A stretch of DNA of 57,059 nucleotides from NCBI GenBank assembly GCA_028285585.1, contig JANQOU010000007.1, forward strand, positions 1 to 57,059, in the 5' to 3' direction. Below the pieces are notes generated by a model that was given only the letters and a program-made list of their open reading frames with translations, did not search any database and had not been told where the DNA came from. The translations under genes and the position numbers were made by a program. Position 1 is the stretch's first letter; every line of letters begins with the position of its first letter. Shown here piece by piece: positions 25,279 through 33,049 of the stretch. This DNA comes from Acidimicrobiia bacterium. GTDB taxonomy: Bacteria > Actinomycetota > Acidimicrobiia > Spongiisociales > ZC4RG35.

Positions 25279-26432
25279 CTGTCGGCTCCCCAACCGAGGA
25301 CGGCGTCGGCGAGCCGGCCCACTCCTTCCAGGAGAGGCTCTGTGGCTGTGGCCAACGACACCCTCACATACTTCCCGGACTCAGGGCCGAACGTCGTGCC
25401 GGGGACTACGGCAACGCCCTTCTCCTCGACCAGGCGGCGAGCGAACGGCATGCCTTGGCTCCCGCTCGGGCTGACATCGACCATCAGGTAGAAGGCTCCA
25501 GTGGGCCGGACGAAAGGGACCCCGCGATCCTCCAAGACGGCAACTACCTCGTCACGTCGCTCGGTGTATGACTGCCTCATCTCCTGCACGCATTCCTGAG
25601 GGCCGGTCACGGCCGCCAAAGCGGCCTTCTGCGCCGGGGCGTTCACGCAAGACGTGATCGGCTCCTGCGCCTTGATGATCGACTCGCTGAGACCTTCGGG
25701 AGCAACCATGTAGCCAACCCGCCAGCCTGTCATGGCGTAGGTCTTCGAAAAACTGAAGAAGCTGACGACGCGCCCGTCGGGATCGAGCGGGCCCATGGCC
25801 ACTGGCGGGTGGTCGAACCACATCTCGTCGTACACCTCGTCGGAGAAGACCCACAAGTCGTGCTCCCGGGCCAGCTCAAGCAGCTCGATCAGTGACTCCC
25901 GGGGGGTGATCGCACCAGTCGGGTTGCCCGGCGAGTTGTGGATGATCGCCTTTGTCCTCTCGGTGATGAGAGGCTCGATCTCGGCTGCGTTGGGGACGAG
26001 GTCGTTCTCGCTTCTGAGCGGGTAGTAGACCGGGTCGATCCCCTGCAACTGCATCATCAGCGCGTAGTTGGGCCAGCTGGGGTCGCTGACCAGGATCTCA
26101 GAGCCGGGGTCCACGAGCGCTGCCATGGCGCTGTAGAGGCCTGCCACCGCGCCTGCGGTCACGATCACTTGATCGGCTGTGGCGTCGAGGCCGTTGCGCT
26201 CTCTCACCTTGTCAGCCAGGGCCTCACGCAAGGGCTGGATGCCGGCGTTGGGGGTGTACCGGGTGAACCCGTCGAACCCGGCTTCGGAGGCCGCCTGGGT
26301 CACGTGCTCAGGTGTGTTGAAGTTCGGCTCACCGACTTCGAGATGGATGGCTCCCTCGGTTTGGGAGGCAAGCTCCATGATCTCCCGTATGCCGGATCGG
26401 GCCATGCTCGTGATCGCCGTTGAAGGCTTCAT
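25275..26432 (-). CDS. Class I/II aminotransferase (PLP-dependent)
   Basis: The 385-residue product is a fold-type I aminotransferase: EVGEPNFNTPEHV, YTPNAGIQPLREA, HNSPGNPTGA (Asn that contacts PLP), VFSDEVYDE (Asp), and SFSKTYAMTGWRVGY with the PLP Lys, plus the C-terminal KYVRVSLA Arg that binds the substrate carboxylate. It converts an amino acid to a keto acid, which fits a pathway that frees amino acids from amides. The ATG follows a GGAG site and overlaps the stop of the acetamidase gene upstream by ATGA. It is the last gene of a four-gene leftward operon beginning with the DppF-type ATPase. Confidence 0.92.
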   Translation of the reverse strand: MKPSTAITSMARSGIREIMELASQTEGAIHLEVGEPNFNTPEHVTQAASEAGFDGFTRYTPNAGIQPLREALADKVRERNGLDATADQVIVTAGAVAGLYSAMAALVDPGSEILVSDPSWPNYALMMQLQGIDPVYYPLRSENDLVPNAAEIEPLITERTKAIIHNSPGNPTGAITPRESLIELLELAREHDLWVFSDEVYDEMWFDHPPVAMGPLDPDGRVVSFFSFSKTYAMTGWRVGYMVAPEGLSESIIKAQEPITSCVNAPAQKAALAAVTGPQECVQEMRQSYTERRDEVVAVLEDRGVPFVRPTGAFYLMVDVSPSGSQGMPFARRLVEEKGVAVVPGTTFGPESGKYVRVSLATATEPLLEGVGRLADAVLGWGADS

Positions 26433-27352
26433 TTCGGCTCCTCTAGATATCTTCGCTCGATCTTCGCCAGGGCGGAGTAGACCGGGGGGACCACCTGGCC
26501 CACCCGGATTGTGCCCACAGCCCCAAGCAAGCGGTATGCCTCTTGGAGGGTGAACCCGTGCCCATCCCGCATCCTGATCGCCAGGTCGTCGTAGGCCGCT
26601 CGGACCAAGTCTTCGAGATGGCCCGGCCCCGGAGCGACGCTTCCGATCTCTGCTTCGGTGTTGATCTGAGGCAGGTCTCCGTAGGCCACCCCATCGTGAC
26701 CCAGATTCGTCACACGAAGAGTGACATCTGCCGTGGTCTCAATCGCCGAGCGGTGGATCTCGGCGTCGCCTTGGGCGAGATGGGCGTCGCCAAGCGAGAG
26801 CAACCCGCCGGCGACACTGGCTCTGATCACCACTTCTGCGCCGGTGGTGAGATCGGGGAGGTCGACATTGCCCATCACCTCAATGCTCTGTGAAAACGAG
26901 AGGAGAGGGTCCCCTCCCGGAGCGAGGCCCAAGGTCCCGATGAAAGGCCGGTAGGGCACGAACACGCTCCCTCGGTGAGTGGGGATCTCGACCTGGTCAC
27001 CGACACGAGAGCAGATCGTCGTCTCAGGCTCGAAGTCGGGATGCAGTGTCGGTGTCGTGTTCATGTAGCCGTAGCCGGTCTCTGGCGCTCCGACTACGTC
27101 GAGGATCTCGATACTCACCAGATCGCCGGGAGCAACCGCTTCGATGGCGACCGGGCCAGTGACCGGATTGGCACCTCCGATCTTCTCCATGACGTCCTCG
27201 AAGGTCGAGTAGACGTCGTCCGAGCTGCGAATCGTCCCGCTGTGGGCGTCCTGGGTCTCCACGATCACCGACTCCCCGGACGACACGGTCAGGACAGGCT
27301 CGGTCGTAGCGTCGAAGTAGAAGCTGGTGCGGGCTCGGTCGACCCGCTTCAT
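26429..27352 (-). CDS. Acetamidase/formamidase family protein
   Basis: The 307-residue product has the family blocks SGESVIVETQDAHSG near the N-terminus, NPVTGPVAIEAVAPGD, and GGLLSLGDAHLAQGDAE in the middle, the last being the FmdA_AmdA signature. The family hydrolyses formamide, acetamide or similar short amides to ammonia and an acid. Overlaps of 4 bases with both neighbours (ATGA at 27349 and at 26429) indicate coupled translation. In this island it might release ammonia from a small amide left after larger hydrolases act. Confidence 0.9.
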   Translation of the reverse strand: MKRVDRARTSFYFDATTEPVLTVSSGESVIVETQDAHSGTIRSSDDVYSTFEDVMEKIGGANPVTGPVAIEAVAPGDLVSIEILDVVGAPETGYGYMNTTPTLHPDFEPETTICSRVGDQVEIPTHRGSVFVPYRPFIGTLGLAPGGDPLLSFSQSIEVMGNVDLPDLTTGAEVVIRASVAGGLLSLGDAHLAQGDAEIHRSAIETTADVTLRVTNLGHDGVAYGDLPQINTEAEIGSVAPGPGHLEDLVRAAYDDLAIRMRDGHGFTLQEAYRLLGAVGTIRVGQVVPPVYSALAKIERRYLEEPK

Positions 27353-28128
27353 CCCCGGACCTCGTCGACGAAGCTCGAGATCCCTGCGGCAAAGACACCC
27401 ACGTCGCTGGTTGCGATCATCTGCACGCCACGGTCGACATAGGTCTTGGCCATCTCGGCATCAGACACCGGAACTCCCGTCGGGACACCGGCCTGCTCCG
27501 CCGCGGCGAGCACCCGGTCGACGTGGGACTGCACTTCGGGGTGGCTGAAGTCGCCGGGGAAACCGAGGTCGACTGACAGGTCGGCGAGGCCGAAGAAGAG
27601 ACAGTCGATGCCCGCAACCGCGGCGATCTCGTCGATGGCCTCCACAGCGGCGCGTGACTCGATCTGGACCATCGCCAGCATCGCTTCGTTGGAAGCCGGC
27701 ACGTAGTCGGCGTAACCCATCTTCAACCCAAACCCGGATCTGACGTTGCCGGCCGTCCCTCTGGCTCCGTCTGGCCCGTACCTGGTGGCGGCGACCACGG
27801 AGGCAGCCGTCACCGGGTCCTCCACCTGCGGGACCATGATCCCGTGTGCTCCGGCATCCAGCCCTCGGCTGATCAGGTCCCGGCCAGGGTTGGAGACACG
27901 AAGCAACGCGACGGTGCCGGCATTCTCGGCAGCGACGATGACAGAGGCGATTCGCTCCCAGCCGACCGGCGTGTGCTCTGTGTCGACGATGACGAAGTCG
28001 CATCCGGCATGGGCCGACACCTGAGCCAGCTCCGGTGCGGGAACCCTGATGAACGTCCCGACCACCTGCTCGCCACTCGCCAGCGCTTTCTTGACCGGGT
28101 TGCCTTCCCGAACGTCGTACCAGCCCAT
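27349..28128 (-). CDS. HpcH/HpaI family aldolase
   Basis: The 259-residue TIM barrel shows the family signature: GCDFVIVDTEHTP with catalytic-region residues, LDAGAHGIMVPQVEDP, the glycine-rich RGTAGNVRSGFG, and MVQIESRAAVEAIDEIA with the metal-binding Glu. These class II aldolases cleave 4-hydroxy-2-keto acids into pyruvate (or glyoxylate) and an aldehyde. A keto-acid aldolase together with the FAH-family protein and keto-sugar kinase points to pyruvate-yielding lower steps. The gene starts 1 base after the DppF-type ATPase stop. Confidence 0.9.
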   Translation of the reverse strand: MGWYDVREGNPVKKALASGEQVVGTFIRVPAPELAQVSAHAGCDFVIVDTEHTPVGWERIASVIVAAENAGTVALLRVSNPGRDLISRGLDAGAHGIMVPQVEDPVTAASVVAATRYGPDGARGTAGNVRSGFGLKMGYADYVPASNEAMLAMVQIESRAAVEAIDEIAAVAGIDCLFFGLADLSVDLGFPGDFSHPEVQSHVDRVLAAAEQAGVPTGVPVSDAEMAKTYVDRGVQMIATSDVGVFAAGISSFVDEVRG

Positions 28129-28129
28129 C

Positions 28130-29155
28130 TCAGATGACCCCTTTCACTTCGGGGAAGTGGCAGGCGACCCAATGGCCATCTTCGAGCTCGTTGAGCCCGG
28201 GCTCCTCGACCCGGCAGATCTCCTGGTCTCTGCCTATCGGGCAGCGGGTGTGGAATCGGCAGCCTGATGGGGGGTTCAACGGGCTGGGAACGTCACCTTC
28301 GAGGAGTATCCGGTTCCTGCTCCGCTCAGTCTCGGGATCAGGAGCGGGCACTGCCGACAGAAGAGCGTGCGTGTATGGGTGCATGGGGCGGGTGAACAAG
28401 GTCTCGGTCTCCGCCCTCTCCACCACCTTGCCCAGATACATCACCGCAACGTCATGACAAATGTGCCTGACCACGGCGATGTCGTGGGCAATGAAGAGAT
28501 AGGTGAGACCCAGCTCGGCCTGAAGCTCCTCGAGGAGGTTGAGGACCTGGGCTTGAATCGAGACGTCGAGAGCCGACACCGGCTCGTCGAGAACCAGGAA
28601 CTCGGGGTCGAAGGCGAGCGCGCGGGCGATCCCGATCCGCTGGCGCTGCCCTCCGGAGAACTCGTGTGGATAGCGATCGACGATGCGAGGGTTGAGCCCG
28701 ACGAGACGGAGCAGGTCGGCCACCCGGGCGTCCCGCTCCTCGCTGGTCAGGGATTTGTGGACTTCGAGAGGCTCGCGAAGCGTCTGCCCGACGGACATGC
28801 GGGGGTTGAGCGAGGCGAACGGGTCCTGGAACACGATCTGCATCGCCTGCCGGAGACGGGTGAGCTGCTTGCGGTCTGCGGACAGGATGTCGATGCGCTC
28901 GCTCGAGTTGTCATCGAGGGGCCGTTGCAGGATCACCTCGCCGGAGGTGGGCTCGATCAGCCTCAGGGCGCACCGGACCGTAGTCGATTTCCCGCATCCC
29001 GACTCTCCGACCAACCCCAGGGTCTTCCCGAACTCGATGTCGAACGACACTCCGGCGACGGCAGAAACCTCGCCCTTGTCCCCTCCTAAGAAGCCGCCGC
29101 CGACCTCGAAGGTCTTGACGAGATCACGCACCGAGATCGCGACGTCTCCGTTCAT
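28130..29155 (-). CDS. ABC importer ATPase, DppF/OppF type
   Basis: The 341-residue product from ATG 29155 has Walker A GESGCGKS, IVFQDPFASLNPRM, signature FSGGQRQR, Walker B FLVLDEP, H-loop FIAHDIA, and the C-terminal oligopeptide extension SGCRFHTRCPIG. It is the partner of the DppD-type ATPase at 22713-23696, yet it is encoded on the other strand 4.4 kb away, at the head of the operon with aldolase, amidase and aminotransferase. A GTG start 13 codons upstream is possible. The spacer to the divergent gene holds an AT-rich island element. Confidence 0.9.
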   Translation of the reverse strand: MNGDVAISVRDLVKTFEVGGGFLGGDKGEVSAVAGVSFDIEFGKTLGLVGESGCGKSTTVRCALRLIEPTSGEVILQRPLDDNSSERIDILSADRKQLTRLRQAMQIVFQDPFASLNPRMSVGQTLREPLEVHKSLTSEERDARVADLLRLVGLNPRIVDRYPHEFSGGQRQRIGIARALAFDPEFLVLDEPVSALDVSIQAQVLNLLEELQAELGLTYLFIAHDIAVVRHICHDVAVMYLGKVVERAETETLFTRPMHPYTHALLSAVPAPDPETERSRNRILLEGDVPSPLNPPSGCRFHTRCPIGRDQEICRVEEPGLNELEDGHWVACHFPEVKGVI

Positions 29156-29251
29156 TGCAGGCAAGCCGCCTTCAGTTCCCAAACCCGTCACCTTCTCCCA
29201 AACATCGATGCGATCCGGATCATCTTCCGACCCCGCGGCCGGGTGAATGTG

Positions 29252-29263
29252 GATAATATAATC
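29252..29263. promoter_or_regulatory. AT-rich island element, copy 4 (GATAATATAATC)
   Basis: The palindrome GAT-AATATA-ATC lies between the DppF-type ATPase and the first split-barrel gene, about 46-58 bases upstream of the latter's ATG. It shares GATAATATAA with copy 5 and includes TATAAT, which could also act as a -10 box for the rightward genes. Confidence 0.5.
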
Positions 29264-29309
29264 TTTTAAAGGTGGCGGGAGGCCACGAAACAGCCAACAA
29301 GGAGCGCTC

Positions 29310-29849
29310 ATGGCCAGGAACTGGAGAGGCAAGATCGGGAAGATGGACAAGGAGCGCACGGATCTGTTCCTCGCCGGCGACTCTTTGGTGCGTCTTTCTG
29401 TGATCGATGAAGAGGGACGCCCCTATGTGGTCCCCCTCTGGTACCACTGGGACGGCCACGCCTTCTGGTTCGTGATCAGAGAGCGCGCCGCCGTCGGCCC
29501 GTACATGCGGGACCGCCCCATGATCGGCCTCGTCATCGACGAGATGGAAGTCAACGAGCCTGCTCAAGGACGCCAGTTTGCCGCGCCGAAAGTCTTTGCG
29601 CAGGGAAACGCCGAATTGATCGAAGAGCCCAACGTCGGAGGCGAGTGGGTCGAGATCGCAAAGCAGATGGCCGTCCGCTATCTCGGCGAGAATGGCCCTG
29701 AGTACATCGTGCCAACGCTGCACCAGCCAAGATGGCTGTTCAAAATGGTCCCCGACGTCTTCAAGACGTGGGAAGGCGTTGGGTGGTCGAAGAAGTATTG
29801 GGTCGAGTCCGAGAAGGGACCGTCCCACGAAGAAGTGCATGCGAGCTGA
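29310..29849 (+). CDS. Pyridoxamine 5'-phosphate oxidase-like split-barrel flavin/F420 protein, copy A
   Basis: The 179-residue product shows the split-barrel fold of the PNPOx-like superfamily: LVRLSVIDEEGRPYVVPLWYHWDG followed by FWFVIRERAA and the strand ending in LVIDE. The C-terminal third (PRWLFKMVPDVFKTW) is shared with the next gene, so the two are tandem paralogues. In actinomycetes such proteins bind FMN or coenzyme F420 and reduce or oxidise small molecules; cofactor and substrate cannot be assigned here. AAGGAG lies 7 bases before the ATG, just downstream of an AT-rich element. Confidence 0.82.
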   Translation: MARNWRGKIGKMDKERTDLFLAGDSLVRLSVIDEEGRPYVVPLWYHWDGHAFWFVIRERAAVGPYMRDRPMIGLVIDEMEVNEPAQGRQFAAPKVFAQGNAELIEEPNVGGEWVEIAKQMAVRYLGENGPEYIVPTLHQPRWLFKMVPDVFKTWEGVGWSKKYWVESEKGPSHEEVHAS

Positions 29850-29886
29850 ACCACTGACATATTCGGACTGAGGAAAGGAGCCGGCG

Positions 29887-30429
29887 ATGAGCAAGGACGA
29901 TTTTAGAGGTGACATGGGTGGCCTCACCGAAGAGGAGTTCGAGCGGTTCCTGTCGGGGAACTCACTTGCCAGGCTGGCAACGCTGAAAGCGGACGGCTCG
30001 CCGTTTGTGGTTCCGGTTTGGTACCACTGGGACGGCGAGGCGATCTGGTTCGTCGGCCGGCAGCGGGCCGCATGGTGCAAGCACATCGCCAACGACGGCC
30101 GCACCTCTGTGGTCATCGACTCGGAGCACAGCGAGCCTGACGAAAGCGGCAAACAGACGGAGATCCCCAAGGTGATCATGGAAGGCACCTCGGAGGTCGT
30201 CGAAGAGCCCAACGTCGGTGGCAAGTGGGTCGAGGTGGCCGAGAAGATGTCTTACCGGTACCTGGGACCGAACGGCCCGACCTACCTCACGTCAACACTC
30301 CAGCAGCCGAGATGGCTCATCAAGATGACACCCACCAACATCAAGACCTGGAAGGGTGTCGGCTGGGCCAAGCGCTACTGGGTCGACGAGACCGGCGGCC
30401 CCTCCTACGAGGAGGCCCACGGCGGATAA
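29887..30429 (+). CDS. Pyridoxamine 5'-phosphate oxidase-like split-barrel protein, copy B
   Basis: The 180-residue product is a paralogue of the preceding gene: LARLATLKADGSPFVVPVWYHWDG and QPRWLIKMTPTNIKTW line up with copy A throughout. The two may form a heterodimer or have split functions. An AAAGGAG site precedes the ATG. The end of this gene overlaps the frame of the downstream dehydrogenase, whose start is uncertain. Confidence 0.82.
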   Translation: MSKDDFRGDMGGLTEEEFERFLSGNSLARLATLKADGSPFVVPVWYHWDGEAIWFVGRQRAAWCKHIANDGRTSVVIDSEHSEPDESGKQTEIPKVIMEGTSEVVEEPNVGGKWVEVAEKMSYRYLGPNGPTYLTSTLQQPRWLIKMTPTNIKTWKGVGWAKRYWVDETGGPSYEEAHGG

Positions 30430-31195
30430 CCCACTCGACCTCTTCTCGCTCACCGGGAAAGTCGCCCTCGTCACCGGGGGCTCCCGCGGCCTAGGAGCGG
30501 CAATAGCCGAAGCGTTCTCCTGGGCCGGGGCCGACGTGGTGATCACGTCACGTGACACCGTCGGCGTCACCGAGCGAGCCGGGGAGATCGGGTCGCTCAC
30601 CGGCGGTCGAGTCGAAGGGGTCGCCGCCGACGTGTCCAAGGCCTCAGAGGTCGAAAACTCGGTCAACAAGACCGTGGATGTCTTCGGATCGCTCGACATC
30701 CTGGTCAACAACGCCGGGATCAACACCCGGGGGTCGATCGAGACCCTGGATCAGGCCGAGTTCGAGGAGTCACTGGCAGTGAATCTGACCGGCCCGTGGC
30801 TGATGTGCCGCACAGCGAGAGAGCATCTGCATGCGTCCGGAGCTGGCCGGGTCATCAACGTCTCTTCCACTTTCGGGCTGGTGGCGGCACCCAACAGGAC
30901 CGCCTACACCACCTCGAAAGGAGCCCTGATCCAGCTGACCAGGACCCTGGCGCTGGAGTGGGCAGACACAGGCACCACCGTCAACGCCATTGCGCCGGGC
31001 CCTTTCCTGACAGAGATGAACATCCCGTTCCAAGACTCCGACCACGCAAAGCGGGTCATCGCCCAAGAGGTGGCGTTAAAGCGCTGGGGTGAGCTCCACG
31101 AGATCCAAGGTGCCGCCTTGTTCCTTGCCTCGGCCGCCTCCAGTTACGTGACCGGGTCGGTTGTGACCGTGGACGGTGGCTGGACCGCCCACTGA
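30356..31195 (+). CDS. Short-chain dehydrogenase/reductase (start uncertain)
   Basis: The dehydrogenase body is clear: KVALVTGGSRGLGAA, DILVNNAGINTRG, INVSSTFG, the catalytic YTTSKGALIQ and a C-terminal YVTGSVVTVDGGW. The start is odd. The only standard start in frame is GTG 30356, which overlaps copy B by 74 bases and adds about 22 unlikely Pro/Thr-rich residues. A GAGGAGG sequence near 30408-30414 sits just before an in-frame ACG at about 30419, the position expected from family length. Either a rare start codon is used or the overlap is real. Confidence 0.85.
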   Translation: MSAGPSATGSTRPAAPPTRRPTADNPLDLFSLTGKVALVTGGSRGLGAAIAEAFSWAGADVVITSRDTVGVTERAGEIGSLTGGRVEGVAADVSKASEVENSVNKTVDVFGSLDILVNNAGINTRGSIETLDQAEFEESLAVNLTGPWLMCRTAREHLHASGAGRVINVSSTFGLVAAPNRTAYTTSKGALIQLTRTLALEWADTGTTVNAIAPGPFLTEMNIPFQDSDHAKRVIAQEVALKRWGELHEIQGAALFLASAASSYVTGSVVTVDGGWTAH

Positions 31196-31209
31196 CATCG
31201 CAAACCCTT

Positions 31210-32040
31210 TCAGGACAACGTGCCTGAGTGGCGGTTCAGCCAAGCTTTCGTGAAGGTATTCCACTCGTCCGCCATCTCGTGAAAGGCGATGTGGCTGGAG
31301 TGGGGTCCGGTGAAGACGTGCATCGTGGAGCCCGGGATTCGGCCCTGAACCTCCAACCCGTACCGGGTGGGCACCTGCCAGTCGGCCTCCCCTGAGGTGA
31401 TCAGCGTCGGCACGGTGATGAGATGCAGCCGGTCGAGCGTGTCGTGGGTCTTGTCGGCGTGGAAGTGCCCCAGCATGCCGTGCTTCGACGGCGGGTGCGG
31501 GTTGTCCAGCAGGAAGCCCCTCTCGAATGCCTCGACATCGTCAGGCTGATCGTTGATGAACGCGGGGCTCGCCACCCAGAGCAGGGCAGTTCGGATGTAC
31601 ATCTCAGGGTCGTCGTGAGTGATGCAGAACTCGTTGGTGTCGATCATCCTGTTGAACCACTCGTCCGACTTCCCCCAGGTGCAGTGCAGCTGGAGAGTTG
31701 CGACCTTGTCAGGGTGGTTGATGGCCAGCTCCTGAGCCGTGGCCGAGCCCAGCGACAGGCCAGATATGTGAGCCCGCTCCACGCCGATGGCATCGAGGAG
31801 CGCAGCAGCGTCATCACCGAGAATCCGCATCGAATACTCATCCCTGTCTTCCGGGTGGGTGGATTGGCCGGTTCCCCGGGCGTCGTAGGTGATGACGGTG
31901 TAGGTGTCCTGGTAGGCCTCAACCTGCGACTCCCAGGTGGTGTGATCGGCGTTGGTGCCCATGATCAGCAGCAGCGGTTCGCCGGACCCTTCCACCTCGT
32001 AGTACATCTCGATGCCGGTCGCGATTGTTGTGTGAGGCAC
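31210..32040 (-). CDS. Alpha/beta hydrolase
   Basis: The 276-residue product is a typical alpha/beta hydrolase: oxyanion-hole region LLLIMGTNADHTTWE, TYDARGTGQS, nucleophile elbow ISGLSLGSATAQ, acid region LITSGEADWQVP and the His in PHSSHIAFHE. It resembles ester or lactone hydrolases such as enol-lactonases. The start is GTG at 32040 after a GGAG site. It is the last gene of the leftward operon D-aminoacylase, RidA, small protein, amidase, alcohol dehydrogenase, hydrolase, and ends convergent with the dehydrogenase gene. Confidence 0.9.
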   Translation of the reverse strand: MPHTTIATGIEMYYEVEGSGEPLLLIMGTNADHTTWESQVEAYQDTYTVITYDARGTGQSTHPEDRDEYSMRILGDDAAALLDAIGVERAHISGLSLGSATAQELAINHPDKVATLQLHCTWGKSDEWFNRMIDTNEFCITHDDPEMYIRTALLWVASPAFINDQPDDVEAFERGFLLDNPHPPSKHGMLGHFHADKTHDTLDRLHLITVPTLITSGEADWQVPTRYGLEVQGRIPGSTMHVFTGPHSSHIAFHEMADEWNTFTKAWLNRHSGTLS

Positions 32041-32059
32041 CTCTATCTCCTCTCAACCA

Positions 32060-33049
32060 TCAGTGGCCCGTCGAGATCAGGATCTTGGCGTCTTTGCGGT
32101 CGCCGACGGCCAACGCCTCAAAGGCGCTGTGGGCGTCCTCGAAGCGCTCCACGCCACCGAGCAGCAGGCTCACATCCAACTCGCCATCGCGCAGCAACCG
32201 GACTGCCCGCTCGAAGACCTCGTCCGGGTAACAGAAGGATCCAACGATCGTCACCTCGGGAACCACCACTTCGAACAGTGGGATGTTCACCTCGGGCAGC
32301 CCGAGGCCGACGAAGCCGACCCTGCCCCCACGCCTAACCGCACCGATCGCAGCCGCTGCCGTTGCTGATATGCCAACCGCATCCACGGCGACATCGAAAC
32401 CGCTCAGCTCTGCCGCCGAGGGCTCCAACGCCTCGAAGCCAAGCTTGGTGGCCAGCTCGCGACGCTCCTCCATCGACTCGGTGATCACGACCGATCCGGC
32501 ACCGGCGTGGCGGGCCGCCAATGCGATGCAAAGACCGATCATCCCACCACCAACAACGAGGACCTCCTCGCCTGGCCCGATACCACAACGCTCCACTGAC
32601 TGAATTGCGACCGCAACCGGCTCGGCCATCGCGGCCGTCTCCGGATCGAGGCCGTCGAGTCGCACCACGCGAGCACTGTCGACAACCATGAAATCGGCAA
32701 ACGCCCCTTGGATCTCGGGCGTCACCCCGATCACCCGCAGCTCTGCGCACTGATTCTCCACACGATGGCCGCAGTGGCCGTCACAGGGAAGCGCCGGGTT
32801 GAAGGTCACAGGCTCGCCGACGTCAAGGCCATCGACACCAGCCCCGACCGCCTCGATCCAGCCGCTGGCCTCGTGACCCATCACCATGCCGGCCACGCGT
32901 CGGCCGGACTCGCCGGTGTATCCGTGAAGATCGGAGCCGCAGATCCCGATGAACCCGAGCCTGAGCAACACCTCGCCCGGGCCCGGCTCGGGCCGGTCTC
33001 TCTCTTCTATGTGCATCTGGTTGGGCCCGTCATAGACCAAAGCTCTCAC
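32060..33049 (-). CDS. Zinc-type medium-chain alcohol dehydrogenase
   Basis: The 329-residue product has the catalytic-zinc site GICGSDLHGY and GHEASGWIEAVG, and the nucleotide-binding VVGGGMIGLCIAL. The structural-zinc loop is unusual: PCDGHCGHRVENQC has three Cys and two His rather than the four-Cys pattern. Relatives oxidise polyols, threonine or other secondary alcohols with NAD. The start is GTG 33049, overlapping the amidase stop by GTGA, so it is coupled to the amidase gene. Confidence 0.9.
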   Translation of the reverse strand: MRALVYDGPNQMHIEERDRPEPGPGEVLLRLGFIGICGSDLHGYTGESGRRVAGMVMGHEASGWIEAVGAGVDGLDVGEPVTFNPALPCDGHCGHRVENQCAELRVIGVTPEIQGAFADFMVVDSARVVRLDGLDPETAAMAEPVAVAIQSVERCGIGPGEEVLVVGGGMIGLCIALAARHAGAGSVVITESMEERRELATKLGFEALEPSAAELSGFDVAVDAVGISATAAAAIGAVRRGGRVGFVGLGLPEVNIPLFEVVVPEVTIVGSFCYPDEVFERAVRLLRDGELDVSLLLGGVERFEDAHSAFEALAVGDRKDAKILISTGH

